Source of the DNA: Propionibacteriaceae bacterium
GTDB lineage: Bacteria > Actinomycetota > Actinomycetes > Propionibacteriales > Propionibacteriaceae
Length of the DNA stretch: 11,701 nucleotides
NCBI GenBank assembly: GCA_021323255.1
Contig: JAJTCL010000079.1
Location: forward strand, 1 to 11,701
Reading direction: 5' to 3'
Positions 1 to 6,448 of this stretch are shown here, in pieces. The translations under genes were made by a program, and so were the position numbers. The number at the start of each line of letters is the position of its first letter. Position 1 is the stretch's first letter. The notes below the pieces were generated by a model that saw nothing but the letters and a program-made list of their open reading frames with translations, ran no database searches and was not told the origin of the DNA.

Positions 1-89
1 GCCGTGACGTTGGCATTCGCTGCGAGATCAGCGGGTGGAGGAAAACGCCGGTCCTCGTGGAGCAGGTTGGACAGGGCCTCATCAGTCAC
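1..89 (-). CDS. acs: Acetyl-CoA synthetase, N-terminal fragment (runs off the left edge)
   Basis: Only the first 29 codons are present. The peptide starts VTDEALSNLLHEDRRFPPPA and continues with a DLAANANV stretch. The 'LSNLLHEDRRFPPP..LAANANV' pattern is typical of the N-terminus of actinobacterial AMP-forming acetyl-CoA synthetase, which makes acetyl-CoA from acetate, CoA and ATP in the cytoplasm. The start is GTG at 89 (minus strand), chosen because GGAG lies 7 bases upstream of it (part of GAGGAGATCC on the minus strand). No catalytic motif lies inside the window, so the call rests on the N-terminal signature alone. The intergenic region at 90-327 must contain its promoter; I could not assign one confidently. 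Confidence 0.75.
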   Translation of the reverse strand, partial: MTDEALSNLLHEDRRFPPPADLAANANVT

Positions 90-219
90 AGCGGATCTCC
101 TCACGAGCATCGATGATCGGAGCTGGGCATCGGTTTGATTTGCCGGTTGCCCATCGGCTTCAGCCTACCGAGGCTTGTTGGGTCGACTCGTGAAACCTCA
201 CCCCCGGCACCCGCCACCT

Positions 220-317
220 CTGTCAGAAACGCACGTGCACGTGCGTTTCTGCCACGATGCACACGTTGCAACGCGTGGAGAGCGTGAGCAGCGAACGTCT
301 ACGTGCGTTTCTGACAG
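220..317. repeat. 28-bp perfect palindrome plus a distal inverted copy of its arm
   Basis: Positions 224-251 form a perfect palindrome with 14-base arms (CAGAAACGCACGTG and its complement). The 17-mer CTGTCAGAAACGCACGT at 220-236 recurs as an exact inverted copy at 301-317 (ACGTGCGTTTCTGACAG). The same arm therefore appears three times within 98 bases. A small CGTTGCAACG palindrome sits between them at 264-273. The block lies just after the methyltransferase stop and about 130 bases before the acs start. It could be a transcription terminator, an operator, or an extragenic palindromic repeat. I see no further copy in the window. Confidence 0.85.
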
Positions 318-327
318 GGTGAGCGCC

Positions 328-1080
328 TCAGAGCTTGATCTGAAGCACGTCGTCGAAGTCGTAGTTGATCGCCAGCTTGGAGTGATCAACTTCAGCCCGC
401 CAGCAGGAAGTCTGGAAAGGCAGCATCAGCGGATCGGGTACGCGCGCGTACTGGTCGTAGAGGGCCCCGACTTCACGCAGCAACCGGCCGCGACCGGCTG
501 GGTCCAGCCGTGCTACTGCGGGGCGCTGCTCGACCATGGAGATGAGCCCTTGTCGGGTGATCGGCATCCAATTGCGGAAGTTTCGGCGTTCCAGGAGGCC
601 GAAGTAGGGGCTTTCGGCAATCTTCTCGACGCTGTCTGCGCCGAAGTCGCCGCGCATGGCGTCCGGGTCGGCTTCACGCATCAGGGCGATCAGGCGCCGG
701 ACCCACGGCACGGTGTCGTCGCGTGTGTTGTACGCGATCGCCAGGTAACCACCAGGCTTGAGAACCCGGGCAATCTCGGTGAGTGCTAACCCTGGCGCGA
801 AGTGATGCAGCGTCTGCGCGGCAGTGACCACGTCGAAATGACACGACAGGAACGGCAACGATTCGACCTGGCCGACGACGTGCCGGCGAGTCCCCAGACG
901 GGCAGGCAGGCCAGCCACCAGATCGACCGTGCGATCGATGCAGAACACTTCATGACCGGCATCGCCCAGCATTGCCGCGAATCCGCCGCGGCCCGCCCCG
1001 AGGTCAAGGACGCGCATCGGCTCCTCGCCGACCATCCACGCGGGCGCAGCTTCTGGATAAGGAGTTCGCCGCGTCGCCAT
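328..1080 (-). CDS. Class I SAM-dependent methyltransferase
   Basis: A 250-residue cytoplasmic enzyme with a Rossmann-fold SAM-binding domain. Motif I is VLDLGAGRGGF (about residues 23-33), followed by an acidic strand end in EVFCID. The FDVVTAAQTLHHF segment corresponds to motif IV of the Methyltransf_11 type. ARVLKPGGYLAIAYNTRD and the following PWVRRLIALM match the actinobacterial subgroup that carries a short C-terminal helical extension. The substrate cannot be told from sequence. The ATG at 1080 is chosen because the family's N-terminal 'YP..A..W(L/M)VG' element begins just after it; the upstream in-frame extension to 1515 is antisense to the next gene and unlike the family. No clear ribosome binding site is seen. 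Its start codon interlocks with that of the divergent gene at 1079. The stop is TGA at 328-330, next to the repeat block. Confidence 0.85.
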   Translation of the reverse strand: MATRRTPYPEAAPAWMVGEEPMRVLDLGAGRGGFAAMLGDAGHEVFCIDRTVDLVAGLPARLGTRRHVVGQVESLPFLSCHFDVVTAAQTLHHFAPGLALTEIARVLKPGGYLAIAYNTRDDTVPWVRRLIALMREADPDAMRGDFGADSVEKIAESPYFGLLERRNFRNWMPITRQGLISMVEQRPAVARLDPAGRGRLLREVGALYDQYARVPDPLMLPFQTSCWRAEVDHSKLAINYDFDDVLQIKL

Positions 1081-1786
1081 GGTGGAAACTTTAGTGGTGC
1101 TTGACCCGCTGGCTGATCTTGCACGCGTTGAGGGCGTGCCGTCCGCGGTAGCGGCGGCCACCGATGCCGTCGATGCGGTGCTGAGAGATCGCGGGCTACG
1201 GAAGGTAACCGAGGAGCAGCTGAGCCAAGCTCTCCTGGCGGGAGCTAGAGCCAATGCCGAGCTGACCGACGACCCTCCGCGATGGCAGATCGGCGCGCTC
1301 CGGCTATCGGCCGAGCTGGCATCCCTGGCGAGGCTCATCAGGGTTGCGCCCGCGCAGGCGCTCGCTCGGGCACACGCCCTGGTAGCTCGTGGCGTAGTGC
1401 CGGACGGCGAACTCGGCAAGATCGACTCGGAACCAGTTACGGCGGCCCGAATGAGCAGCCTGGGCGAGATGCTCACCCGCCCTACCTCGGCACCGGCAAT
1501 CGTGGTCGGCGCCATCGCACATGCCGAGGTCGCCGTGGTGGCGCCCTTCGGTGCGGCCAGTGGCTTGATCGCGCGGGCGACGGAACACCTGGTGCTGGTC
1601 TCGGCCGGTCTGGATCCGTACGGGGTGATCGTGGTCGAGGCAGGGCATGCCGCAAGCGGCTCGACCTACGCTGCTGGGCTGGAGGCGTACGCGGGCGGCA
1701 CCGTTCAGGGAGTCAAGGGTTGGTTATTGCGCTGCGCGGCAGCCGTGGCTCGCGGCGCTGAGTTGTCGCCGGCCGGTCGCCCTTGA
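1079..1786 (+). CDS. Fic-fold-like protein with degenerate active site (Rv3662c-like; often labelled 'oxidoreductase')
   Basis: A 235-residue protein. Residues 148-166 read HAEVAVVAPFGAASGLIAR and align without gaps to the Fic signature HxxxxxxHPFx(D/E)GNGRxxR. The leading His148, Pro156, Phe157, Gly162 and final Arg166 are kept, but the catalytic His is Ala155, the metal-binding acid is Ala159, Asn is Ser161 and the phosphate-binding Arg is Leu163. AMP transfer by the classical mechanism is therefore unlikely. From memory, relatives sit beside ssd/tad clusters in other actinobacteria (Mycobacterium Rv3662c type); the biological role is unknown. The start is ATG 1079; AAGGAG at 1059-1064 is 14 bases upstream, which is long. 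GTG at 1082 is an alternative. I see no signal peptide or membrane helix. Confidence 0.75.
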   Translation: MVETLVVLDPLADLARVEGVPSAVAAATDAVDAVLRDRGLRKVTEEQLSQALLAGARANAELTDDPPRWQIGALRLSAELASLARLIRVAPAQALARAHALVARGVVPDGELGKIDSEPVTAARMSSLGEMLTRPTSAPAIVVGAIAHAEVAVVAPFGAASGLIARATEHLVLVSAGLDPYGVIVVEAGHAASGSTYAAGLEAYAGGTVQGVKGWLLRCAAAVARGAELSPAGRP

Positions 1787-1824
1787 GCGCGAACGCTGAC
1801 AAGGCGGCGGGAGCGGATACGTGA

Positions 1825-1852
1825 CGCGGCGCCCACCGAGGCGGGCGCCGTG
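1825..1852 (+). terminator. GC-rich hairpin after the Fic-like gene
   Basis: CGGCGCCC at 1827-1834 pairs perfectly with GGGCGCCG at 1843-1850 across an 8-base loop. A G-U pair and a C-G pair extend the stem to 10 bp (1825-1852). It begins about 40 bases after the stop of the gene at 1079-1786. There is no U tract, which is common for actinobacterial terminators. It could instead be a transcript-processing or leader structure. Confidence 0.5.
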
Positions 1853-1877
1853 CCTGGCACGTCAGGAGCAAGTGACC

Positions 1878-1946
1878 ATGCGTGCTTTGTTCAACGTGTT
1901 GGCCCAGGTCAAGCCTGGATCGCAACTTCCCGTCGGGGATGGGTGA
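1878..1946 (+). CDS. Possible 22-residue leader peptide or small protein
   Basis: ATG at 1878 is preceded by AGGAG at 1864-1868 with a 9-base spacer, a better ribosome binding site than several certain genes here have. The frame reads MRALFNVLAQVKPGS and ends in LPVGDG before TGA at 1944-1946. I do not recognise the peptide. It lies in the 548-base gap between the Fic-like gene and ssd, about 390 bases before ssd. It could be a small protein, a leader ORF, or chance. Confidence 0.3.
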   Translation: MRALFNVLAQVKPGSQLPVGDG

Positions 1947-2245
1947 TCGCCGCGTGGGTGCTTGCTTGCCGTGCGAGGTTTGCCGACTCGTCGATCAAGA
2001 CTGCGCGCGACGGTCTGTCCGACCGTCACCCTAGAAGCCCATTCCGTCTCGACGACTCGGGGTTACCTTGAAGTCCTTTTTACCCCTATCCGGACGCAAT
2101 GGAAAGGCCCTCCGGCAAGCAGAAATTTGACGCCTTCGAGCGTTAATCGGTCGACCGTTGGCTGCCAACCGGTTGCTTTGGACCAAGATCAAATTTGGGT
2201 ACCGGAACTTTCTTGACCGCACACGATCTGCACGTCACCCGGAGG

Positions 2246-2324
2246 TCGTCCACAGGCCGGAGGCCGCTCGAAGCGTCATCCACAGATTTCGCTGTGCGCG
2301 GCGCAAACGGATCCGAGGTCAACA
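2246..2324 (+). promoter_or_regulatory. Three-copy (G/A)TC(C/A)ACA heptamer array upstream of ssd
   Basis: GTCCACA at 2248-2254, ATCCACA at 2278-2284 and GTCAACA at 2318-2324 lie on the same strand, with starts 30 and 40 bases apart, close to whole helical turns. The first two, with flanks (TCGTCCACA, TCATCCACA), resemble the actinobacterial DnaA box TT(G/A)TCCACA at 7-8 of 9 positions. The last copy ends 10 bases before the ssd ATG. A matching array precedes the pilin gene at 6307-6384. Binding by DnaA or by a tad-specific regulator is inference. Confidence 0.4.
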
Positions 2325-2334
2325 CACTGCCGAT

Positions 2335-3438
2335 ATGGACCCGCATCGGCTCGGCCAGACCACGGTAGTGGTGGCAACCGCCGATCCCGAGCTGCTTGAT
2401 CAAGTGCTGTCGGTTACGGCGGTGGTCGGGGTCGAGCCGCTGATCCTGAGTGACCCGGGGCAGGTGCGTACGCACTGGGCCTCAGCCTCTATGTTCCTGC
2501 TCGGCGTCGATCAGGCGGCTCGAGTCGCCACGATGGGAGTGCCACGGCGCGCTGAGGCCTACCTGATTGCTGGAGAGAAGGCCTCCGCTTCTCAGGCACA
2601 GCAGTGGTCAGTGCGGCTCGGAGCAGCGGTGATATCGCTGCCCGCGAGTGCTGGTTGGCTCTCCGAGGCCCTCGCCGATATCGGCGGCACCGGTCAGGGG
2701 ACCGGCAGCCTCGTCTGCGTGTTGGGCGGTTCAGGCGGTGTAGGTGCTTCGACGCTGGCTGCAGGGCTCGCGTTCGTTGCAGCTCGAGCTTCGCACCGCA
2801 CGATGCTGATTGACGCCGACGTGCGATCCGGTGGCCTGGACCTGCTGCTGGGTGCCGAACGGACGGCGGGATGGCGGTGGCCGCGGCTGGCTACCGCGCG
2901 CGGTCACCTCGGCGACCTGACCGGGCTGCTGCCAACTGTGGAAGGGGTTGATGTGTTGTCCATGGCGCGAGGTGAAGCACCACCAGGCTGGGAACTGCAG
3001 GCCGAGCAACTGAAGTCGGTGCTGCTCTCGGCCATGCGAAGCCATGAGATCACCGTGGTTGATCTGCCTCGGACGCTTGGAACTGGCGCTGGGGACCCCC
3101 TGCGGCGCGCGAAGGTAGTTCTGCTGGTGCGGGATGACGTCCGGGGTGTCGCCGCGGGACGCGAAGCAGTCCGCGGGCTAGAAGGTGCCTGCGACTCCCT
3201 CGGACTGGTGGTCCGCCAGAATCGCTCACGCTTGCTGGAACCGAAGCTGGTCGCCACTGGGGTCGGTTTGCCATTGATCGGATCGTTCGTCGATGACCCG
3301 GCACTGATCATGGCTGCAGAGCGAGGCGACCCGCCGGCACGGTCGGCGCGCAGTGCCTTGGCCAGGCTCTGTCGCCAGCTGCTTGGTGATCTCCCACAGA
3401 CGCACCAGACCGAAGTGAAGGCACTGGCGAGGGCATGA
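2335..3438 (+). CDS. ssd: Ssd/TadZ-like P-loop protein (septum-site-determining / pilus-positioning family)
   Basis: A 367-residue MinD/ParA-superfamily protein and first gene of the tad operon. It has an N-terminal receiver-like part (about 1-115) and a C-terminal ATPase-like domain. The P-loop equivalent GGSGGVGAST (131-140) is followed by LAAGLAFVAARASHRTMLIDAD and a SGGLDLLLG segment typical of Ssd (Mycobacterium Rv3660c type). Both the deviant Walker A lysine and the usual K(S/T) lysine are absent. TVVDLPR (about 240-246) takes the Walker B place. Family members are linked to septum regulation and, as TadZ, to polar placement of the Tad machine. ATG 2335 is chosen as the residue before the conserved domain; GAGGTC at 2315-2320 is a weak ribosome binding site. 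An in-frame extension to 2158 has no coding character. The stop overlaps the tadA start (ATGA). Confidence 0.85.
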   Translation: MDPHRLGQTTVVVATADPELLDQVLSVTAVVGVEPLILSDPGQVRTHWASASMFLLGVDQAARVATMGVPRRAEAYLIAGEKASASQAQQWSVRLGAAVISLPASAGWLSEALADIGGTGQGTGSLVCVLGGSGGVGASTLAAGLAFVAARASHRTMLIDADVRSGGLDLLLGAERTAGWRWPRLATARGHLGDLTGLLPTVEGVDVLSMARGEAPPGWELQAEQLKSVLLSAMRSHEITVVDLPRTLGTGAGDPLRRAKVVLLVRDDVRGVAAGREAVRGLEGACDSLGLVVRQNRSRLLEPKLVATGVGLPLIGSFVDDPALIMAAERGDPPARSARSALARLCRQLLGDLPQTHQTEVKALARA

Positions 3439-4631
3439 CCGCAGTTGTGACATCGCCTGGAGCCGGCAATGTGGATGTCGAGGACATGGCGTTGGACCTT
3501 GTCCGGGATCGGCTGGCCGGACTCGGCCGTCAGTACACCCCAGTGGACGTGGCCACTGCGATGCGTGCTGAAGGTATGGTCGTCAGCGACTCAGCCGTAC
3601 TCGACACCGTCGAGTCGTTGCGCAGGCACAGCGTCGGCGCGGGTCCATTGGAACAGCTGCTGCACCAGCCTGGGGTGACCGACGTCCTCGTCAACGGTGC
3701 AGACCAAGTCTTTGTGGATCGCGGTGCCGGGCTCGAGCTGACCGGCGTTCGGTTTCGGTGCGAAGGAGACGTTCGCCGGCTGGCACAGCGTCTGGCAGCC
3801 TCTGTTGGTCGGCGTCTCGACGATGCAATGCCCTTCGTTGATGCAAGGCTGGCCGACGGAAGCCGGGTCCATGCAGTGCTCGGCACTCTGGCCTCACCGG
3901 GCACCTGCATCTCGCTGCGAGTGCCGGCACATCGAAGCTTCTCGCTGCAAGATTGTGTCGCCTCGGGCTCGGTGACCCCTGGTGCCGCGCAGCTCCTGTC
4001 ACGCATGATCGAGGCAAAACTGGCGTTCCTGATCAGTGGCGGGACTGGCTCAGGCAAGACGACGCTGCTGGCCGCCCTCTTGGCGCTGGTCCCGCCAGAG
4101 GAACGGATCGTCATCGTCGAGGACTCCCGGGAGCTGGCACCTCACCACCCTCATGTCGTACGGATCGAGGGTCGGCCGGCCAACACCGAGCTCGCCGGGG
4201 CGATCACCCTTACCGACCTGGTCCGCCAATCATTGCGGATGCGTCCGGATCGGTTAGTGATCGGTGAAGTACGCGGTGCGGAGATCTGCGACCTGCTGAC
4301 GGCGATGAATACCGGTCACGAGGGTGGGTGTGGCACAGTCCACGCCAATTCCACGGCCGACATTCCGGCCCGGCTGGAAGCGCTGGCTTCGCTTGGCGGG
4401 CTGCCACGGAGCGCATTGCACGCGCAACTGGCATCGGCGCTTGATGCAGTGGTACACGTAGCCCGCGATGACTCTGGGATGCGACGCGTGGCCGAGATTT
4501 CGATCTTCGTACGCGAGCCCGGAAGTGGACTGGTCCACAGCGAGTGCGCTGTCCATTTCCGCCCGGACGGTGGCACCGCGCTAGGTGCTGGCAGTCGGGA
4601 GCTGGAACGGATGCTGGACCGTTCATCATGA
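3435..4631 (+). CDS. tadA: TadA/CpaF family secretion ATPase
   Basis: A 398-residue cytoplasmic AAA+ ATPase of the type II/IV secretion superfamily that powers assembly of Flp/Tad pilins. The N-terminal domain contains the conserved GAGPLEQLL..PGVTDVLVNG (about 68-88) and DARLADGSRVHAV (136-148). Walker A is GGTGSGKTT (202-210), the Asp box is IVEDSREL (227-234), Walker B is RLVIGEVRG (273-281) and the His box is GHEGGCGTVHAN (294-305). All key residues are present, and the length suits the short actinobacterial form. It starts in a 4-base ATGA overlap with ssd and ends in an ATGA overlap with tadB, so translation is probably coupled. Confidence 0.95.
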   Translation: MTAVVTSPGAGNVDVEDMALDLVRDRLAGLGRQYTPVDVATAMRAEGMVVSDSAVLDTVESLRRHSVGAGPLEQLLHQPGVTDVLVNGADQVFVDRGAGLELTGVRFRCEGDVRRLAQRLAASVGRRLDDAMPFVDARLADGSRVHAVLGTLASPGTCISLRVPAHRSFSLQDCVASGSVTPGAAQLLSRMIEAKLAFLISGGTGSGKTTLLAALLALVPPEERIVIVEDSRELAPHHPHVVRIEGRPANTELAGAITLTDLVRQSLRMRPDRLVIGEVRGAEICDLLTAMNTGHEGGCGTVHANSTADIPARLEALASLGGLPRSALHAQLASALDAVVHVARDDSGMRRVAEISIFVREPGSGLVHSECAVHFRPDGGTALGAGSRELERMLDRSS

Positions 4632-5463
4632 TCATGGTTTGTCTCGGCTGCGCGGTGCTGGCCGCCTGGATGGCAGTGCCACGCCCGGCGGCGCGGAGTC
4701 TCAGCAGCCGGCTCGCCCCCTGGGCGCCGTCGCCAGTCGCCTACGGCCGCGCCGAGGACCGACGGCGACGACGACGCTCGCTGGCGCTCTCGAGCTTGAT
4801 CATCTTGCTGGTCCTGATCATTACTGCCGGGCTCGCCGGGCGGGCTCGGGGTGCGGTACTCGCCAGTGCGGCGATGCTGGTCATGATGACGACTACGCGC
4901 TTGATCGCCCAGCACCGACGACGAAGATCCGCCCGCAGGACGCGAGCCGATGTCGCGCATGCCTGTACCGTGTTGGCCTCCTACCTTCGGGTCGGTCAGG
5001 TGCCCTCCGCGGCGCTGGCAATCGCGGCCGCGGACTGCGAAGTGCTTCGCGAGGGCCAGCGGGCACACAGCCTTGGCGGGGACGTGGTCGCTGTTTGGCG
5101 GCAAAAGGCAAGGCTGCCGGGCATCAGGGCCTCCTCGAGCTGGCGCGGGCCTGGCAGGTCTCGGTGGAGACCGGAGCGCCGATGTCGTCGACGCTGGACC
5201 AGGTTGCGGCCAATCTTTCGGCCGACCAATCGCTGATGGGAGTGGTCAACAGCGAGCTCGCTGCTGCCCGCGCGAGTAGCAAGGTGATGGCTGCTTTGCC
5301 GCTGTGTGGCATGGGCATCGGCTATCTGCTGGGAGGTGACCCCGCTCGTTGGTTGCTGGCCGAGCCTGCCGGCTGGGCATGCCTGCTAGCGGGGGTGCTG
5401 CTGGGCTGCGCCGGTGTGCTGTGGATTGAGGCGCTCGCTCGAGGCGCCTCGCCAGAGATATAG
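4628..5463 (+). pseudogene. tadB: TadB-like inner-membrane platform protein, frameshifted
   Basis: The first frame (from ATG 4628) gives a TadB N-terminal half: a TM helix at the start, a basic RRRRRR stretch, LIILLVLIITAGLA, then ADVAHACTVLASYLRVGQVPSAAL and a GGDVVAVWRQKARLPG segment. It then continues as Arg/Ser-rich non-family sequence to a stop at 5236. The rest of the domain (HQGLLELARAWQVSVETGAPM..LDQVAANLSADQ..LVNSELAAARASSK-like, then two C-terminal helices ending WIEALARGASPEI) lies in the next frame and stops at 5463. Adding one G to the GGG run at 5119-5121 restores LPG-HQG-LLELARAWQ with the family's spacing and a 278-residue protein. TadB and TadC form the membrane platform driven by TadA. 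This is either a real mutation or a one-base sequencing error. Confidence 0.85.
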
Positions 5464-5466
5464 CCA

Positions 5467-6291
5467 ATGTCTGCCACCATGATCTCCACCCTGCTGACTG
5501 GGTTCGGTACCACGCCGGCGCGCACCCTGTTGTCTGCCGGATTGGCTGGATTGGCGATGTTCCTCCTGGTGCGGAATCCGGCTGGTCAGCTTCGCCGCAT
5601 GTCGCGCAGGGAATCAAGGCCCGCTCGAGTGCTGGCCCCGCTCAGGCGGTTGATCGAGGGGCGTGCAGATGCACCGCCGCTGTTGCGCCGCGTGCTGCTG
5701 AGCATCGCCTGCGCCCTCGCCCTCGGCCTTGCCGGATCTGGCGTGGCCGGCTGGTCGGGACGTTTGATCTGGTTCGCGGTACCGGTTGTCGCAGCAATTG
5801 GAGTGCTGGGGCTTGGATGGGCTGAACCGCAGTCGGCACGCCGCCGCCGACGACAGTTGATCATGGAAGTGCCGCAGGCGCTGGAGTTGATGGCCGCCTG
5901 TCTGGCAGCTGGGGTGCCGATGCGTACCGCGTGCGCGTCGGTGGTACGGACCTTCGACGGCCCTGTCGCTGATGATCTTGGTCAGGTCATGGCGTTGTTG
6001 CAGCTCGGTGTCGCTGATGTCGTTGCCTGGCGAACCCTTCATGATCATCCGCAATTGGGCCGTGCGGCTGCGGACCTGGCGCGTGCGATGGAGTCGGGGA
6101 CCTCGGTAGTCGAAGGGTTGCGACATCACGCTGCTACGGCTCGCGAGACTCGGCGGGGCGAGTTGCAAGTGCGGGCCCGGGCGGTTGGCGTACGCAGTGT
6201 GTTGCCGCTGATGACGTGCTTCCTTCCCTCATTCATGCTTCTCGGGATCGTGCCCGCCGTGGTGTCTGCGGTCTTCCAGGCCCTCTCCTGA
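5467..6291 (+). CDS. tadC: TadC-like inner-membrane platform protein (T2SSF domain)
   Basis: A 274-residue membrane protein. It has hydrophobic segments at about 19-35, 76-95, 98-118 and 244-272. The type II secretion F (GspF-like) domain is between, with EVPQALELMAACLAAGVPMRTA (134-155) and LARAMESGTSVVEGLRHHA (204-222) as its characteristic repeats. It begins 3 bases after the tadB stop, so the two halves of the platform are encoded side by side. ATG 5467 is the closest start to tadB; ATG 5479 is possible, and neither has a strong ribosome binding site. The protein appears intact. Confidence 0.9.
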   Translation: MSATMISTLLTGFGTTPARTLLSAGLAGLAMFLLVRNPAGQLRRMSRRESRPARVLAPLRRLIEGRADAPPLLRRVLLSIACALALGLAGSGVAGWSGRLIWFAVPVVAAIGVLGLGWAEPQSARRRRRQLIMEVPQALELMAACLAAGVPMRTACASVVRTFDGPVADDLGQVMALLQLGVADVVAWRTLHDHPQLGRAAADLARAMESGTSVVEGLRHHAATARETRRGELQVRARAVGVRSVLPLMTCFLPSFMLLGIVPAVVSAVFQALS

Positions 6292-6306
6292 CGGTGGTTG
6301 CGAGAG

Positions 6307-6384
6307 ATGTCCACAAGTCGCAGGGCAGTTCGAGCGCTGTCAACAGATTGTTGCCGCAGCGCACGATTGGGCGCTTCGTCAACA
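6307..6384 (+). promoter_or_regulatory. Three-copy (G/A)TC(C/A)ACA heptamer array upstream of the pilin gene
   Basis: GTCCACA at 6309-6315, GTCAACA at 6339-6345 and GTCAACA at 6378-6384 are on the same strand, with starts 30 and 39 bases apart. The array ahead of ssd is spaced 30 and 40. The last two share GTCAACAGA, and the middle copy extends to GTCAACAGATT, close to ATCCACAGATT upstream of ssd. The position fits an operator for an internal promoter of the pilin genes; this is inference. Confidence 0.4.
6334..6362 (+). terminator. Stem-loop between tadC and the pilin gene
   Basis: GCGCTG (6334-6339) pairs with CAGCGC (6357-6362). Inside it CAACA (6341-6345) pairs with TGTTG (6349-6353) around a 3-base loop, with a small asymmetric internal loop between the stems. 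It starts 43 bases after the tadC stop. No U tract follows. It could terminate or attenuate the upstream operon, or protect a processed transcript end, and it contains the middle heptamer copy. Confidence 0.4.
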
Positions 6385-6448
6385 GACTCCAGACGCATCC
6401 AGATCGATGCCGCAACCGAAACAGGTGCGCGACACCCGAGGAGGGAAT

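Larger units (their letters stand above)
1787..2334. other. 548-base intergenic region upstream of the tad operon
   Basis: This stretch holds the hairpin at 1825-1852, the small ORF at 1878-1946, and a three-copy heptamer array at 2248-2324. The part from about 2070 to 2215 is visibly richer in A and T than its surroundings, with short A/T runs near 2077 and 2192, so it is a plausible promoter area for ssd. I found no -35/-10 pair with correct spacing. The other open frames across it lack coding character and recognisable homology. Confidence 0.5.

Noticed and set aside
175..789. 204-codon plus-strand open frame
   Set aside because: It is antisense to the methyltransferase, whose motifs are clear. 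The translated product has no recognisable domain and begins inside the palindromic repeat.
1081..1515. Upstream extension of the methyltransferase frame to 1515
   Set aside because: It is antisense to the Fic-like gene, is Ala/Ser/Arg-rich without domain similarity, and would place 145 unrelated residues before the conserved N-terminal element.
2068..2092. TTGAAG...TATCCG as an ssd promoter
   Set aside because: The spacing of 13 bases is too short and the second element matches -10 poorly.
2158..2334. N-terminal extension of ssd to an ATG at 2158
   Set aside because: The 59 added residues are Arg/His-rich and unlike the family. The stretch contains the heptamer array and looks non-coding.
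4316..5104. 262-codon minus-strand open frame opposite tadA/tadB
   Set aside because: It is a shadow frame in high-GC DNA: low-complexity Arg/Pro/Ser composition and opposite to conserved ATPase and TadB sequence.
5100..5110. Programmed -1 frameshift in tadB at CAAAAGG
   Set aside because: The heptamer is not in the required X XXY YYZ register for the incoming frame, and a shift there would replace the family's LPG element. A one-base loss in the GGG run at 5119-5121 explains the homology better.
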